From JALORV01 sp963791235 (GTDB lineage Bacteria > Pseudomonadota > Gammaproteobacteria > Burkholderiales > Burkholderiaceae_F), in the NCBI GenBank assembly GCA_963791235.1, contig CAWBRW010000029.1:1054001-1118000 (forward strand): a stretch of DNA of 64,000 nucleotides, given 5' to 3'. Each line of letters opens with the position of its first letter. Position 1 is the first letter of the stretch. Under the pieces are notes generated by a model that was not told where the DNA came from, searched no databases, and saw nothing but the letters and a program-made list of their open reading frames with translations. Positions 16,255 through 25,727 of this stretch are shown here, one piece after another. Position numbers and translations under genes: made by a program.

Positions 16255-18459
16255 ATGAATCTGCTGCAGAACCTCAACGAGCAGCAACTCGCTGCCGTCA
16301 CGCTTCCCAACCAGTCCGCCCTGATCCTCGCCGGTGCCGGCAGTGGCAAGACGCGCGTGCTGACGACGCGCATCGCCTGGCTGATCCAGACCGCACAGCT
16401 GTCGCCGCAGGGCGTGCTTGCGGTGACCTTCACCAACAAGGCGGCGAAGGAAATGCTGACGCGCCTGTCGGCAATGCTGCCGATCAACACGCGCGGCATG
16501 TGGATCGGCACTTTCCATGGCCTGTGCAACCGGATGCTGCGCGCGCATCACCGCGATGCGGGGCTGCCCTCGACGTTCCAGATTCTCGATTCAGCGGACC
16601 AACTAGGCGCGATCAAGCGGCTGCTGAAGGCCAACAACATCGACGGCGAGCGCTATCCGCCGCGCAACCTGCAGCTCTTCATCAACAGCTCCAAGGAAGC
16701 CGGTCTCCGCGCGAAGGACGTCGAGGTCAACGACGACTACAACCGCAAGTTCGTCGAGCTCTTTTCGATGTACGACGCGCAGTGCAACCGCGAGGGCGTG
16801 TGCGACTTTTCGGAACTGCTGCTGCGCTGCTACGAACTCCTCGACCGCAACGAGATCCTGCGGCAGCACTACCAGGACCGCTTCCGCCACATCCTGGTCG
16901 ACGAGTTCCAGGACACCAACAAGTTGCAGTACGCGTGGTTGAAGCTGCTGGCGGGAGGGAAGAACGCCATTTTCGCGGTCGGCGACGACGATCAGTCGAT
17001 CTATGCGTTCCGCGGCGCCAACGTCGGCAACATGGCGGACTTCGAGCGCGAGTTCCGGGTGCAGAACCTGATCAAGCTCGAGCAGAACTACCGCTCGGTC
17101 GGCCATATCCTGAACGCCGCCAACGCGCTGATCGCGAACAACGCGCGCCGCCTCGGCAAGGAGCTGTGGACCGACGCCGGTGAAGGCGAGCCGGTGCGCA
17201 TCTACGAGGCGCAGACCGACGGGTATGAAGCGGCGTGGCTGGTCGACGAGGTCAAGGGTCTGATCGCCGAAGGTCACGCACGCGGCGAGATCGCGGTGCT
17301 GTACCGATCCAATGCGCAGTCCCGTGTGATCGAGCATGCGCTGTTCAACGGCGGCATTCCCTACCGCGTCTATGGCGGACTGCGCTTCTTCGAGCGCGCC
17401 GAGATCAAGCACGCGCTCGCCTACCTGCGGCTGATCGAAAATCCGGCGGATGACACCGCGTTCCTGCGCGTCGTCAACTTTCCGCCGCGTGGCATCGGTG
17501 CGCGGACGCTGGAGCAGCTTGCCGATGCGGCACGTGCAGGGGCGAGCAGCCTCTATGCCGCGGTGGGCAGCATGACCGGCAAGGCTGGCACCAATCTTGG
17601 CGGATTCGTCAAGCTGATCGACAGCCTGCGCTTCGAAACCGCGAGCCTGACGCTGTCGGAAATCGTCGATGTCGTCGTCCAGCGCAGCGGTCTGATTCCG
17701 CACTACCAGACGGAAAGGGAAGGCCAGGAGCGCATCGAGAACCTCAACGAGCTGGTGAACGCGGCCGCTGCCTTCGTACAGGAGGAAGGCTACGTCGCCG
17801 ACGCACCGGGGACGCAGGCCGAGACCGAGACCGCGATTCCATCACCGCTCGCGGGTTTCCTGTCACACGCGTCCCTTGAAGCGGGCGACAACCAGGCCGA
17901 AGCGGGTCAGGACGCGCTGCAGCTGATGACGGTGCATGCCGCCAAGGGGCTGGAATTCTTCGCGGTGTTCATCACCGGGCTGGAGGAGGGTCTGTTCCCG
18001 CACGAGAACAGCCTGACCGAACTGGACGGGCTAGAAGAGGAGCGTCGTCTGATGTACGTCGCGATCACGCGCGCGCGGCGCCGGCTCTACGTCAGCTTCG
18101 CGCAGAGCCGACTGTTGCACGGCCAGACGCGCTACGGCATCAAGTCACGTTTCCTCGAGGAGCTGCCAGAAAATGCGGTGAAGTGGCTGACGCCGCGGGT
18201 CGCGGCCGGCACCGGTGGTGGACGCTTCGGGCAGTGGCACGATACCGGCGTCCGGCCCTCGGCGGCCAGCGCGCCGCCGGTACGCTCGGCTCCCTCGCAC
18301 GGCGTGCGCGTCGGCCAGGCGGTGCGCCACGCGCGTTTCGGCGAGGGCGTGGTCATCAACCTCGAAGGCAGCGGCGACGATGCCCGTGCGCAGGTGAACT
18401 TCGGGCCGCTCGGTGTGAAGTGGCTGGCGTTGGCGGTGGCCAAGCTGACACCGGCCTAA
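16255..18459 (+). CDS. uvrD: UvrD/PcrA-type superfamily 1 DNA helicase
   Basis: A 734-aa 3'-5' DNA helicase used in nucleotide excision repair, mismatch repair and removal of RecA or RNA polymerase. Motifs: Walker A AGAGSGKTR, Ia VTFTNKAAKEM, Walker B VDEFQDTN (about residue 216), motif III GDDDQSIYAFRGA, motif IV LEQNYRS, motif V TVHAAKGLEF and motif VI MYVAITRAR. The C-terminal Tudor-like tail (VRHARFGEGVVINLEGSGDD) fits UvrD/PcrA and not Rep. It converges on the next gene with a 4-bp overlap of ends. Confidence 0.95.
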   Translation: MNLLQNLNEQQLAAVTLPNQSALILAGAGSGKTRVLTTRIAWLIQTAQLSPQGVLAVTFTNKAAKEMLTRLSAMLPINTRGMWIGTFHGLCNRMLRAHHRDAGLPSTFQILDSADQLGAIKRLLKANNIDGERYPPRNLQLFINSSKEAGLRAKDVEVNDDYNRKFVELFSMYDAQCNREGVCDFSELLLRCYELLDRNEILRQHYQDRFRHILVDEFQDTNKLQYAWLKLLAGGKNAIFAVGDDDQSIYAFRGANVGNMADFEREFRVQNLIKLEQNYRSVGHILNAANALIANNARRLGKELWTDAGEGEPVRIYEAQTDGYEAAWLVDEVKGLIAEGHARGEIAVLYRSNAQSRVIEHALFNGGIPYRVYGGLRFFERAEIKHALAYLRLIENPADDTAFLRVVNFPPRGIGARTLEQLADAARAGASSLYAAVGSMTGKAGTNLGGFVKLIDSLRFETASLTLSEIVDVVVQRSGLIPHYQTEREGQERIENLNELVNAAAAFVQEEGYVADAPGTQAETETAIPSPLAGFLSHASLEAGDNQAEAGQDALQLMTVHAAKGLEFFAVFITGLEEGLFPHENSLTELDGLEEERRLMYVAITRARRRLYVSFAQSRLLHGQTRYGIKSRFLEELPENAVKWLTPRVAAGTGGGRFGQWHDTGVRPSAASAPPVRSAPSHGVRVGQAVRHARFGEGVVINLEGSGDDARAQVNFGPLGVKWLALAVAKLTPA

Positions 18460-19250
18460 TCGGCCTCGGGCGCCGGCGGCGAGATCGCAGTGCGCGGTTC
18501 CAGTATCGCGCGGTAGATCGGATACTGGGTCGAATACGCGACGCTGGTCAGTACCAGCGCGATCGGCGCCAGCAGCATCGAGCCGAGCGCCGGCGATGCC
18601 CCGAGCAGGTTCATCAGCATCGACGCGACCCACGACACGGCAAGGATCAATGCGCCGAGCGCGAGGCTGAGCACGAGAAAGGGCCAGCGGTTGTGCCAGC
18701 AGGCAAACAACGAGAAGAACATCGCCTTGCTGACCGGCTGGCGATGCCATGCCACGAGCTGCGGTGAGAACCAGGTCAGCATCAGGATCGGCGTGTAGAG
18801 CAGGGCAGCGACGCCGATCGCATCCCACGGCACATTGGAGGCCACCGAGGCCGCGTCAACCTGACCTTCGATGATCTTCCAGTTGGCGAGTTCGTCACGC
18901 GCGAAGAGCGTCGTCGCCATCACCATCAGCAGGATCAGGCCGGCATGGACCAGGCCGAGCCTGAGCAGCGCGTTGCGCTGCGGGCCTTTGAAACCATCGA
19001 TCAGCAGCGACGGCAGCGGCATCACATTGCGCTCGGCGTCCCGGCCGGCGGCGGTGACACCGAGCGTACCGAACGGCACCAACAGCGCCGCCAGCGGCAA
19101 TCCTACCAACGGCACGCTCGCGACGATCATCAACGCCATCGAATACAGGATGACGAGCGCGGTGAACGCGAACGCCTGACGCTTGTAAAGGGCGAGTCCT
19201 TCGCGTAACCAGGCCCATCCGGCCGACGCCGGCAGCGTTCTGACTTGCAT
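18456..19250 (-). CDS. BPSS1780 family multi-pass membrane protein
   Basis: A 264-aa integral membrane protein with about six hydrophobic segments. The opening (LPASAGWAWLREGLALYKR) and the central NWKIIEGQ/WFSPQLVAWH stretch match an uncharacterised betaproteobacterial family named after Burkholderia BPSS1780. The function is unknown. It lies 23 bp downstream of thrB on the same strand, so it may be co-transcribed with it. Confidence 0.8.
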   Translation of the reverse strand: MQVRTLPASAGWAWLREGLALYKRQAFAFTALVILYSMALMIVASVPLVGLPLAALLVPFGTLGVTAAGRDAERNVMPLPSLLIDGFKGPQRNALLRLGLVHAGLILLMVMATTLFARDELANWKIIEGQVDAASVASNVPWDAIGVAALLYTPILMLTWFSPQLVAWHRQPVSKAMFFSLFACWHNRWPFLVLSLALGALILAVSWVASMLMNLLGASPALGSMLLAPIALVLTSVAYSTQYPIYRAILEPRTAISPPAPEAD

Positions 19251-19273
19251 GGTCGGATCTTATCGGCGCCAGG

Positions 19274-20254
19274 TCAGGTGGCCGCCATGACCCACGGCAG
19301 GGTCGCATCGGCGATGCGGTGCTCGAGTATGCGTTCGAAATGCGTCGGGTCGTGCGGGGTGAGCACTTGCGCCGGACGCGGCAGGTAGTAGTCATACAGG
19401 CGCGAGATCCAGAAGCGCAGCGCAGCGGCGCGAAGCACGGTGCGCCAGCATTCATGCTCCTCTTCGGATAGAGGACGCACGGCGTGATAGGCGTCGATCA
19501 ATGCCTGCGCGCGCGCCATGTCGAACGCGCCGGTCGCGAGATTTATGCACCAGTCGTTCATCGTAACGGCGAGGTCGAACAGCCAGATCGAACAGCCGGC
19601 AAAGTAGAAGTCGATCAGGCCGCCGATCGATTCCCCCGCGCCGTCCTTGATGATCAGCACGTTGTCGCGGAACAGGTCGGCGTGAATCGGGCCGGCCGGC
19701 AGTCGTTCGAAGCGCGCGCTGCGGAAGAACGAATCCTGGTAGATGAGCTCGTCGGCCAGTCGGTGAAACAGATCGTCCGGAATGTGCGGTTCGAGCTTGG
19801 GCACTGACTCCTTCCACCAGCCGATGCCGCGCAGATGCGGCTGGAACTGCGGGAAGTCAGCGCCGGCAAGGTGCATCTTCGCCAGCACGGTTCCCACCAT
19901 CGCGCAGTGCCCCGCGGTCGGATTCACCACCGCTTTGCCCTCGAGACGGGTGACGATGGCGGCGGGCTTGCCCTTGATCTCGGAAAGCAGCGCGCCACTG
20001 CGGTTCTCCTGGGGCGCCGGGACCGGCAGGCCGCGGCGCGCGAGATGCCGCATCAGTTCGAGATAAAAGGGCAACTGCTTGAAGGTCAGGCGCTCGAAGA
20101 TCGTCAGGACATATCGCCCGTGGGTTGTCGTGAGGAAGAAGTTCGTGTTCTCGATGCCAGAGGCGATGCCCTGCAACTCGACCAGTTCGCCGATGCTGAA
20201 TTGCGTCAGGAAACTCGCGGCTTCGGCGCGATTGAGCGCGGTGAAAACGGCCAT
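19274..20254 (-). CDS. thrB: Homoserine kinase (APH-fold type)
   Basis: Phosphorylates homoserine on the way to threonine. This is the aminoglycoside-phosphotransferase-fold version used by pseudomonads and betaproteobacteria, not the GHMP type of E. coli. The 326-aa reading starts MAVFTALNRAEAASFL. Kinase motifs are HADLFRDNVLI (catalytic loop) and GLIDFYFAG (Mg-binding Asp). I chose the ATG at 20254, 19 bp after the DUF2782 stop, because the upstream extension is not family-like. Confidence 0.95.
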   Translation of the reverse strand: MAVFTALNRAEAASFLTQFSIGELVELQGIASGIENTNFFLTTTHGRYVLTIFERLTFKQLPFYLELMRHLARRGLPVPAPQENRSGALLSEIKGKPAAIVTRLEGKAVVNPTAGHCAMVGTVLAKMHLAGADFPQFQPHLRGIGWWKESVPKLEPHIPDDLFHRLADELIYQDSFFRSARFERLPAGPIHADLFRDNVLIIKDGAGESIGGLIDFYFAGCSIWLFDLAVTMNDWCINLATGAFDMARAQALIDAYHAVRPLSEEEHECWRTVLRAAALRFWISRLYDYYLPRPAQVLTPHDPTHFERILEHRIADATLPWVMAAT

Positions 20255-20273
20255 TGAAGAAGGGGCCGACGAT

Positions 20274-20828
20274 CTAGCGGGGAGTGGACGAAGAGGGCGG
20301 TGGTGGCAATGCGGGAGCCGGCCGTTCTTCCGGGCGGCCCCATTCAAACGTGAAGAATTTCGGCACTGACAGGCCTGGTGAAGTCTCCGTTGCGGACGTG
20401 GGTTGCCGACCTTCGCGGTTGGTGATCGTATAGGTGCGGCCGGTGAGCGCGGGCGTCACGCGGATCTCGCTGATCCGGTTGGACGTGCGTATCTGTTCGA
20501 TGCGGGTCCGCGGCTCTTCCGCCGGCGGCGGCGCCTTGGCGTCGGCCGCGGAAGGCACGAGATCGGCCCGCGTGGGGGCACTGGCCGGGCGCGGTGCCTC
20601 GCCGGCTTCGAGCGCCTCCCGCTCAGCCGTGGGCAGCTCGATCCGCTGGCGCGGTGCATTGGCCGCGGCAGCAGGCTTGTTCGGCGCCGCGTTCGTCTGT
20701 GCGGCGGGCGCCGGGGCGGTGCCTTGCGCCCATACCGGCATTGCCACGCAAGCCGCGAGCGCGAGCGCTGCGGGTTTCAGGAGGCTGCGCCAGTCAAGAC
20801 GGGAGGATGTCGACCGCATGGAAAGCAT
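20274..20828 (-). CDS. DUF2782 family periplasmic protein
   Basis: A 184-aa protein with a signal peptide ending near AMPVWAQ, a low-complexity Ala/Pro linker (about 36-100), and a small conserved domain with RIEQIRTSNRISEIRVTPAL and SVPKFFTFEWG that defines DUF2782. The family is typically found between polA and thrB in beta- and gammaproteobacteria, exactly as here. No function is known. Confidence 0.85.
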   Translation of the reverse strand: MLSMRSTSSRLDWRSLLKPAALALAACVAMPVWAQGTAPAPAAQTNAAPNKPAAAANAPRQRIELPTAEREALEAGEAPRPASAPTRADLVPSAADAKAPPPAEEPRTRIEQIRTSNRISEIRVTPALTGRTYTITNREGRQPTSATETSPGLSVPKFFTFEWGRPEERPAPALPPPPSSSTPR

Positions 20829-20883
20829 TCTAACCGTGCCCCTGGAGGCGCAGCCTCTGCGCCATCCCTGATCGCGCTAATTG

Positions 20884-21576
20884 CTAGAGATAGAGCAATT
20901 GTTCGCGCTCGGTCGCGCTCTGCTCGAAACCGCGCGCGTCGTAGAACTCGAACAGCGCGTTGACGACCGAATCACTGTCATCGACGACGCGCATCATCGC
21001 GAGATCAGCCTCGCTGATCATGCCTTCGACGGCGACGGTATCCCGCAGCCATTGCAGCAGTCCGTTCCAGAAAGCGGAGCCCACCAGCACGACCGGCATC
21101 TTCCGTCCCTTGCCGGTCTGCATCAGCGTCAACGCTTCGGAAAGTTCGTCGATCGTGCCAAAGCCGCCGGGCATCACCACATAGGCGGCGGCGTACTTCA
21201 CGAACGCCACCTTGCGCGCAAAGAAGTGGCGGAACCGCAGCGAGATGTCCTGGTACGGATTGCCGTGCTGCTCGAATGGCAGCTCGATATTCAGGCCTAC
21301 CGAGGGCGAGGCGCCCTCGAAGGCGCCGCGGTTGGCCGCCTCCATGATGCCCGGGCCGCCACCGCTGATGACCGCGAAGCCGGCGTCGGACAGCTTGCGC
21401 GCGATCTCGACAGCCAGTTCGTAATTCGGCGTGCCAGCTGGGGTGCGTGCGCTGCCGAAGATGGACACCGCTGGGCGGATCTCCGACAGCCGTTCGGTCG
21501 CTTCGACGAACTCTGAAATAATGCCCCAAAGCTGCCATGACTCCCGGGCCTTCTGGCTGGTGGCGCGCTCCGGCAT
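20884..21576 (-). CDS. LOG family protein (TIGR00730-type Rossmann fold)
   Basis: A 230-aa cytoplasmic protein with the LOG signatures GGGPGIMEAANRGA and PGGFGTIDELSEAL. LOG proteins cleave ribose 5-phosphate from nucleoside monophosphates; some make cytokinins. The long form (over 220 aa) is common in proteobacteria and is probably a nucleotide-salvage enzyme. I placed the start at the ATG at 21576 (MPERATSQKARESW) because upstream sequence would overlap polA. It is divergent from polA with 57 bp between. Confidence 0.88.
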   Translation of the reverse strand: MPERATSQKARESWQLWGIISEFVEATERLSEIRPAVSIFGSARTPAGTPNYELAVEIARKLSDAGFAVISGGGPGIMEAANRGAFEGASPSVGLNIELPFEQHGNPYQDISLRFRHFFARKVAFVKYAAAYVVMPGGFGTIDELSEALTLMQTGKGRKMPVVLVGSAFWNGLLQWLRDTVAVEGMISEADLAMMRVVDDSDSVVNALFEFYDARGFEQSATEREQLLYL

Positions 21577-21633
21577 CGTGACTGCACGCAGGCTGGGAAT
21601 GTTCTTGCGGTGGTCGAGCACGGCGTATCTCCC

Positions 21634-24357
21634 ATGAAAACTCTGTTGTTGCTCGATGGTTCGAGCTACCTCTATCGCGCTTATCACGCCCTGCCGGACC
21701 TGCGCACGGCGGCGGGTGAGCCGACGGGCGCGATCCGCGGATTCATTTCAATGCTGCGCACGCTGCGCCAGCAGGTGCCGGCGGACTACATCGCCTGCGT
21801 GTTCGATGCGAAGGGTAAGACCTTTCGCGACGACCTGTACGCGGAATACAAGGCGAATCGGGCCGCCATGCCGGACGATCTGGTGGCACAGATCGAGCCG
21901 ATTCACGCAGCAGTGCGAGCGCTCGGCTGGCCGGTGGTCGAAATCGAGGGTATCGAGGCCGACGACGTCATTGGCACTCTGGCGCGGCAGGCCGGCGAGC
22001 ATGGATTGCGCACCGTGATTTCCACCGGTGACAAGGACCTCGCGCAGCTGGTCGATGGGCACACGATCCTGGTGAACACGATGAGCGGCGAAACGCTCGA
22101 TGTGCCGGGCGTGTCGGCCAAGTTCGGCGTGCCGCCGGCACGGATCGTCGACTACCTGACGCTGGTCGGCGACAGTGTCGACAACGTTCCTGGCGTGGAC
22201 AAAGTCGGTCCCAAGACCGCGGCCAAGTGGCTGCAGACCTACGGCTCGCTCGACGGACTGGTGCAGCGTGCCGACCAGATCACCGGAGTCGTCGGAGAGA
22301 ATCTGCGCAAGGCGCTGCCGTGGCTGCCTACGGCGCGCACGCTGGTGACGATCAAGACCGACTGCGACCTGTCAGCCCATGTGCCTTCGATCAACGCGCT
22401 CGCCGTCCGCGATGAGGACGCCGAGCGCCTGCGTGAGCTCTATCAGCGTTACGAGTTCAAGTCCTGGCTGCGGGAGATCGAGGCCGCCGCGACCGTTGCC
22501 CTCTCGGACCCGCCACTGGACGCCGGCGCGAGCGCGTTGCCCGTGCGTGACAGCCGCACGCAGTACGAGATGGTGACGACACGCGCGCAGCTCGACGACT
22601 GGCTGCAGCGCATCGGTGTTGCGGATCTCACCTGTATCGACACCGAGACGACTTCGCTCGACCCGATGGCAGCGCGACTGGTCGGCATTTCGCTGTCGCT
22701 GGAACCGCTGAAGGCGTGCTACATCCCGCTGGCACACCGCTATGCCGGAGTGCCGGAGCAGCTGCCGTTCGACGCAACGATCGCGGCACTGCGGCCCTGG
22801 CTCGAAAGTCCGCACCATCGCAAGGTCGGGCAGCACCTGAAGTACGACACGCATGTGTTTGCCAATCACGGCGTGCACCTCGCCGGCGTGGCGCACGACA
22901 CACTGCTCGAATCGTATGTACTGGAGGCGCACCGCAACCACGACATGGATTCGCTCGCGGAGCGGCACCTCGGGCGCAGGACGCTGACCTATACCGAGGT
23001 CTGCGGCAAGGGTGCGAACCAGTTGTGCTTCGATGAAGTGGCGCTCGACCGCGCGACCGACTACGCCGCGGAGGACGCCGAAGTCACGCTGGCGCTGCAC
23101 CACGCACTCTGGCCGCAGATCGAGCCGAACGAGAAGCTGCGTGCGGTCTACGAAGACATCGAGTTGCCGGTGACGCAGGTTCTGTTCCGCATGGAGCGCA
23201 CCGGCGTGCTGATTGACCGCGCCAAGCTCGAGGAGCAGAGCCGGCAGCTGGCACAGCGCATCGGCGAGCTCGAACAGGAGTCGATCCAGCTCGCCGGCCA
23301 GCCGTTCAACCTCGGCAGTCCGAAGCAGATTGGCGAGATCCTGTTCGGGCAGCTGAAGCTGCCGGTGGTGAAGAAGACCGCCAGCGGCGCGCCGTCGACC
23401 GACGAGGAGGTGCTGGAAAAGCTGGCGGAGGACTATCCGCTGCCCAAGCTGCTGCTCGAGCACCGAGGGTTGTCGAAGCTCAAGTCGACTTATTGCGACA
23501 AGTTGCCGGCGAATGCCGATGCCAACGGCCGCGTGCACACGCACTACGGCCAGGCGATCGCCGTGACCGGTCGTCTGTCGTCGTCGGACCCGAACCTGCA
23601 GAACATCCCGATCCGCACGGCCGAGGGCCGGCGCATCCGCGAAGCCTTCATCGCGCCACCGGCGCACCGGATCGTCTCGGCGGATTACTCGCAGATCGAG
23701 CTGCGCATCATGGCGCACATCTCGGAGGACACCGGCCTGCTGGATGCGTTTTCAAAGGGCGAGGACATTCACCGCGCCACCGCTTCCGAAGTCTTCGGCG
23801 TCCCGGTTGGCGAAGTGACGAGCGAGCAGCGGCGCTATGCGAAAGTCATCAACTTCGGGCTCATCTACGGCATGAGCGCGTTCGGCCTGGCGTCGAATCT
23901 CGGCATCGAGCGCGAGGCGGCCAGGAGTTACATCGACCGCTACTTCATGCGCTACCCGGGCGTGGCGAAGTACATGGAGTCGACACGCGCGCTGGCCAAG
24001 CGCCAGGGCTACGTCGAGACGGTGTTCGGCCGGCGGCTGTGGCTGCCGGAGATCAATTCACCCAACGGCCCGCGGCGTGGCGCCGCCGAGCGCGCGGCGA
24101 TCAACGCGCCGATGCAGGGCACCGCGGCCGACCTGATCAAGCTCGCGATGATCGCCGTCGATCGATGGATCCACGAGTCCGCGCTGGGGTCGCGCCTGGT
24201 CATGCAGGTGCACGACGAACTGGTGCTCGAGGTGCCGGACGCCGAGGTGGCGCTGGTTCGCGAGCGCCTGCCGGCGTTGATGGCCCAGGTGGCGGAACTG
24301 CGCGTGCCGCTGCTAGTGGACCTGGGCGTCGGCGACAACTGGGACGAAGCGCATTGA
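21634..24357 (+). CDS. polA: DNA polymerase I
   Basis: A 907-aa enzyme for Okazaki fragment processing and repair. The N-terminal 5' nuclease starts MKTLLLLDGSSYLYRAYH and includes STGDKDLAQLV. The 3'-5' exonuclease domain keeps the first carboxylate pair (CIDTETTSLDP), so proofreading looks intact. The polymerase domain has motif A DYSQIELRIMAH, the O-helix RRYAKVINFGLIYG and motif C MQVHDELVLEV. I used the ATG at 21634; an in-frame start eight codons earlier is not family-like. Confidence 0.98.
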   Translation: MKTLLLLDGSSYLYRAYHALPDLRTAAGEPTGAIRGFISMLRTLRQQVPADYIACVFDAKGKTFRDDLYAEYKANRAAMPDDLVAQIEPIHAAVRALGWPVVEIEGIEADDVIGTLARQAGEHGLRTVISTGDKDLAQLVDGHTILVNTMSGETLDVPGVSAKFGVPPARIVDYLTLVGDSVDNVPGVDKVGPKTAAKWLQTYGSLDGLVQRADQITGVVGENLRKALPWLPTARTLVTIKTDCDLSAHVPSINALAVRDEDAERLRELYQRYEFKSWLREIEAAATVALSDPPLDAGASALPVRDSRTQYEMVTTRAQLDDWLQRIGVADLTCIDTETTSLDPMAARLVGISLSLEPLKACYIPLAHRYAGVPEQLPFDATIAALRPWLESPHHRKVGQHLKYDTHVFANHGVHLAGVAHDTLLESYVLEAHRNHDMDSLAERHLGRRTLTYTEVCGKGANQLCFDEVALDRATDYAAEDAEVTLALHHALWPQIEPNEKLRAVYEDIELPVTQVLFRMERTGVLIDRAKLEEQSRQLAQRIGELEQESIQLAGQPFNLGSPKQIGEILFGQLKLPVVKKTASGAPSTDEEVLEKLAEDYPLPKLLLEHRGLSKLKSTYCDKLPANADANGRVHTHYGQAIAVTGRLSSSDPNLQNIPIRTAEGRRIREAFIAPPAHRIVSADYSQIELRIMAHISEDTGLLDAFSKGEDIHRATASEVFGVPVGEVTSEQRRYAKVINFGLIYGMSAFGLASNLGIEREAARSYIDRYFMRYPGVAKYMESTRALAKRQGYVETVFGRRLWLPEINSPNGPRRGAAERAAINAPMQGTAADLIKLAMIAVDRWIHESALGSRLVMQVHDELVLEVPDAEVALVRERLPALMAQVAELRVPLLVDLGVGDNWDEAH

Positions 24358-24402
24358 GGAAGCGGCCCGACCGGTCCGCGCGACGCCACGACGGCGCGGA
24401 AA

Positions 24403-25146
24403 TCACGCCAGCATCTTGGCACCGGCGATCAGCAGCACCGCTGCGAGGGCCAGTCGCAGCGCCTTGTGGCCGAGCCGTCGCGAGCCGTATGTGGCGCCGA
24501 TGAAACCGCCGACGACGACGGCCGCAACCCAGTAGGGCAGCGCGTCCGGCAGCGTCGGCTGGCGGCTCAGCAGGCCGAGCAGCCCGGCCACCGAGTTCAC
24601 CAGGATGAAGGCTGCCGTCGGCGCTGCGCTTTCCCGCACTGTCGCCCAGCCGGTCAGTACCAGCAGCGGGCTCAGGAAGATGCCGCCACCGACGCCGGTC
24701 AGTCCCGACAGCAACCCGATTGCCGCGCCGAGGGTGAGGGCAAGCCACCACGGCGGTGGCCGCCGCGCCGGGCGCGAACTTCCGCGTTCGCTCACGGCGT
24801 CGAGGAACAGTCGCGCTGCCGAGAACAGCAACACGATGCCGACCAGTACGCCAAACCACGCGACCGGCAGCTGCGTGCGGCCGCCGACAAACGCCATCGG
24901 CATGGCGCTCACGGCAAACGGCAGGAACAGGCGCCAGGCGAAGCCGCCGGCTCTCGCGAACTTGTACAGCGAGATGGAGGACACCGCGACGTTCATCACC
25001 AGCGCGGTGGGGCGCATGATCGCGGCTGGCACACCCGCCAGTCCCATGGCCGCCAGGTAACCCGACGCACCGCCATGACCGACGGACGAGTAGAGGACCG
25101 CTGCGGCGAAAAACAGCGCAGCGAGTAGCGCGTCCTGCGCGGTCAC
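24403..25146 (-). CDS. TSUP (TauE/SafE) family anion exporter
   Basis: A 247-aa inner-membrane protein with about eight hydrophobic helices and the two family repeats: SVGHGGASGYLA near the N-terminus and GLTGVGGGIFLSPLLVL in the second half. Members move sulfite, sulfonates or other organic anions. The start codon is GTG. It converges on polA with 45 bp between ends. The cargo cannot be told from sequence or context. Confidence 0.87.
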   Translation of the reverse strand: MTAQDALLAALFFAAAVLYSSVGHGGASGYLAAMGLAGVPAAIMRPTALVMNVAVSSISLYKFARAGGFAWRLFLPFAVSAMPMAFVGGRTQLPVAWFGVLVGIVLLFSAARLFLDAVSERGSSRPARRPPPWWLALTLGAAIGLLSGLTGVGGGIFLSPLLVLTGWATVRESAAPTAAFILVNSVAGLLGLLSRQPTLPDALPYWVAAVVVGGFIGATYGSRRLGHKALRLALAAVLLIAGAKMLA

Positions 25147-25176
25147 GGCAGTTCAGCGCGGCAGGTCAGCAGCAAT

Positions 25177-25692
25177 TCAACGCAGCAGGTAACCCAACGG
25201 GCGCCAGGCGCCGGCCTGCAGCATCATGGTGACGACCTCTTCACCTGCAGGATTCTTCTCGAAGTCGCTGGTGAAGCGGACCATGACGAACTCGCCCTCA
25301 GGTGCGCCGGGGATCGATGCACGATACGCGGTGCCGGTCATCGTCCGCGACTTGAACGCACCGAACTCGGACCGGTTCTTTGGTAACCCTTCGACCCACT
25401 GCTGGCGCGTGACCCGCTCGCGAAATACCGGCGCAGACTCGTCCCAGGCCTTGCCGTACTCGGCGCCGTCGATGAGCTTGAGCCATTCGCCGGCGGCGTT
25501 TGCGGCGGCGGCCTCCTTGGCGGCCGTGGCCGGATCGGCAGCGGGTGCAGCCGGAACTGCCGGCGCTGCCGGAGCCGTCGGCGCGCCCTGCGGTCGGCTC
25601 GGGGTGCCGCCCATGTCGGCAGGCGGCTTGAGCTGGGCTTGCACGGCGCCGGCGCCGAAAGTGAGAACAAAGAACAAGGCACGAAGACGCAT
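25177..25692 (-). CDS. DUF4019 domain periplasmic protein
   Basis: A 171-aa protein with a signal peptide (cleavage after AVQA), an Ala/Pro-rich linker, then a domain reading AAGEWLKLIDGAEYGKAW...RQQWVEGLPKNR...GAFKSR, which matches DUF4019. Its role is unknown. It sits 35 bp downstream of scpA on the same strand and is likely co-transcribed. Confidence 0.8.
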   Translation of the reverse strand: MRLRALFFVLTFGAGAVQAQLKPPADMGGTPSRPQGAPTAPAAPAVPAAPAADPATAAKEAAAANAAGEWLKLIDGAEYGKAWDESAPVFRERVTRQQWVEGLPKNRSEFGAFKSRTMTGTAYRASIPGAPEGEFVMVRFTSDFEKNPAGEEVVTMMLQAGAWRPLGYLLR

Positions 25693-25727
25693 GAGGATCC
25701 TTTTCGCGACTGCGACCGCAACGCCGG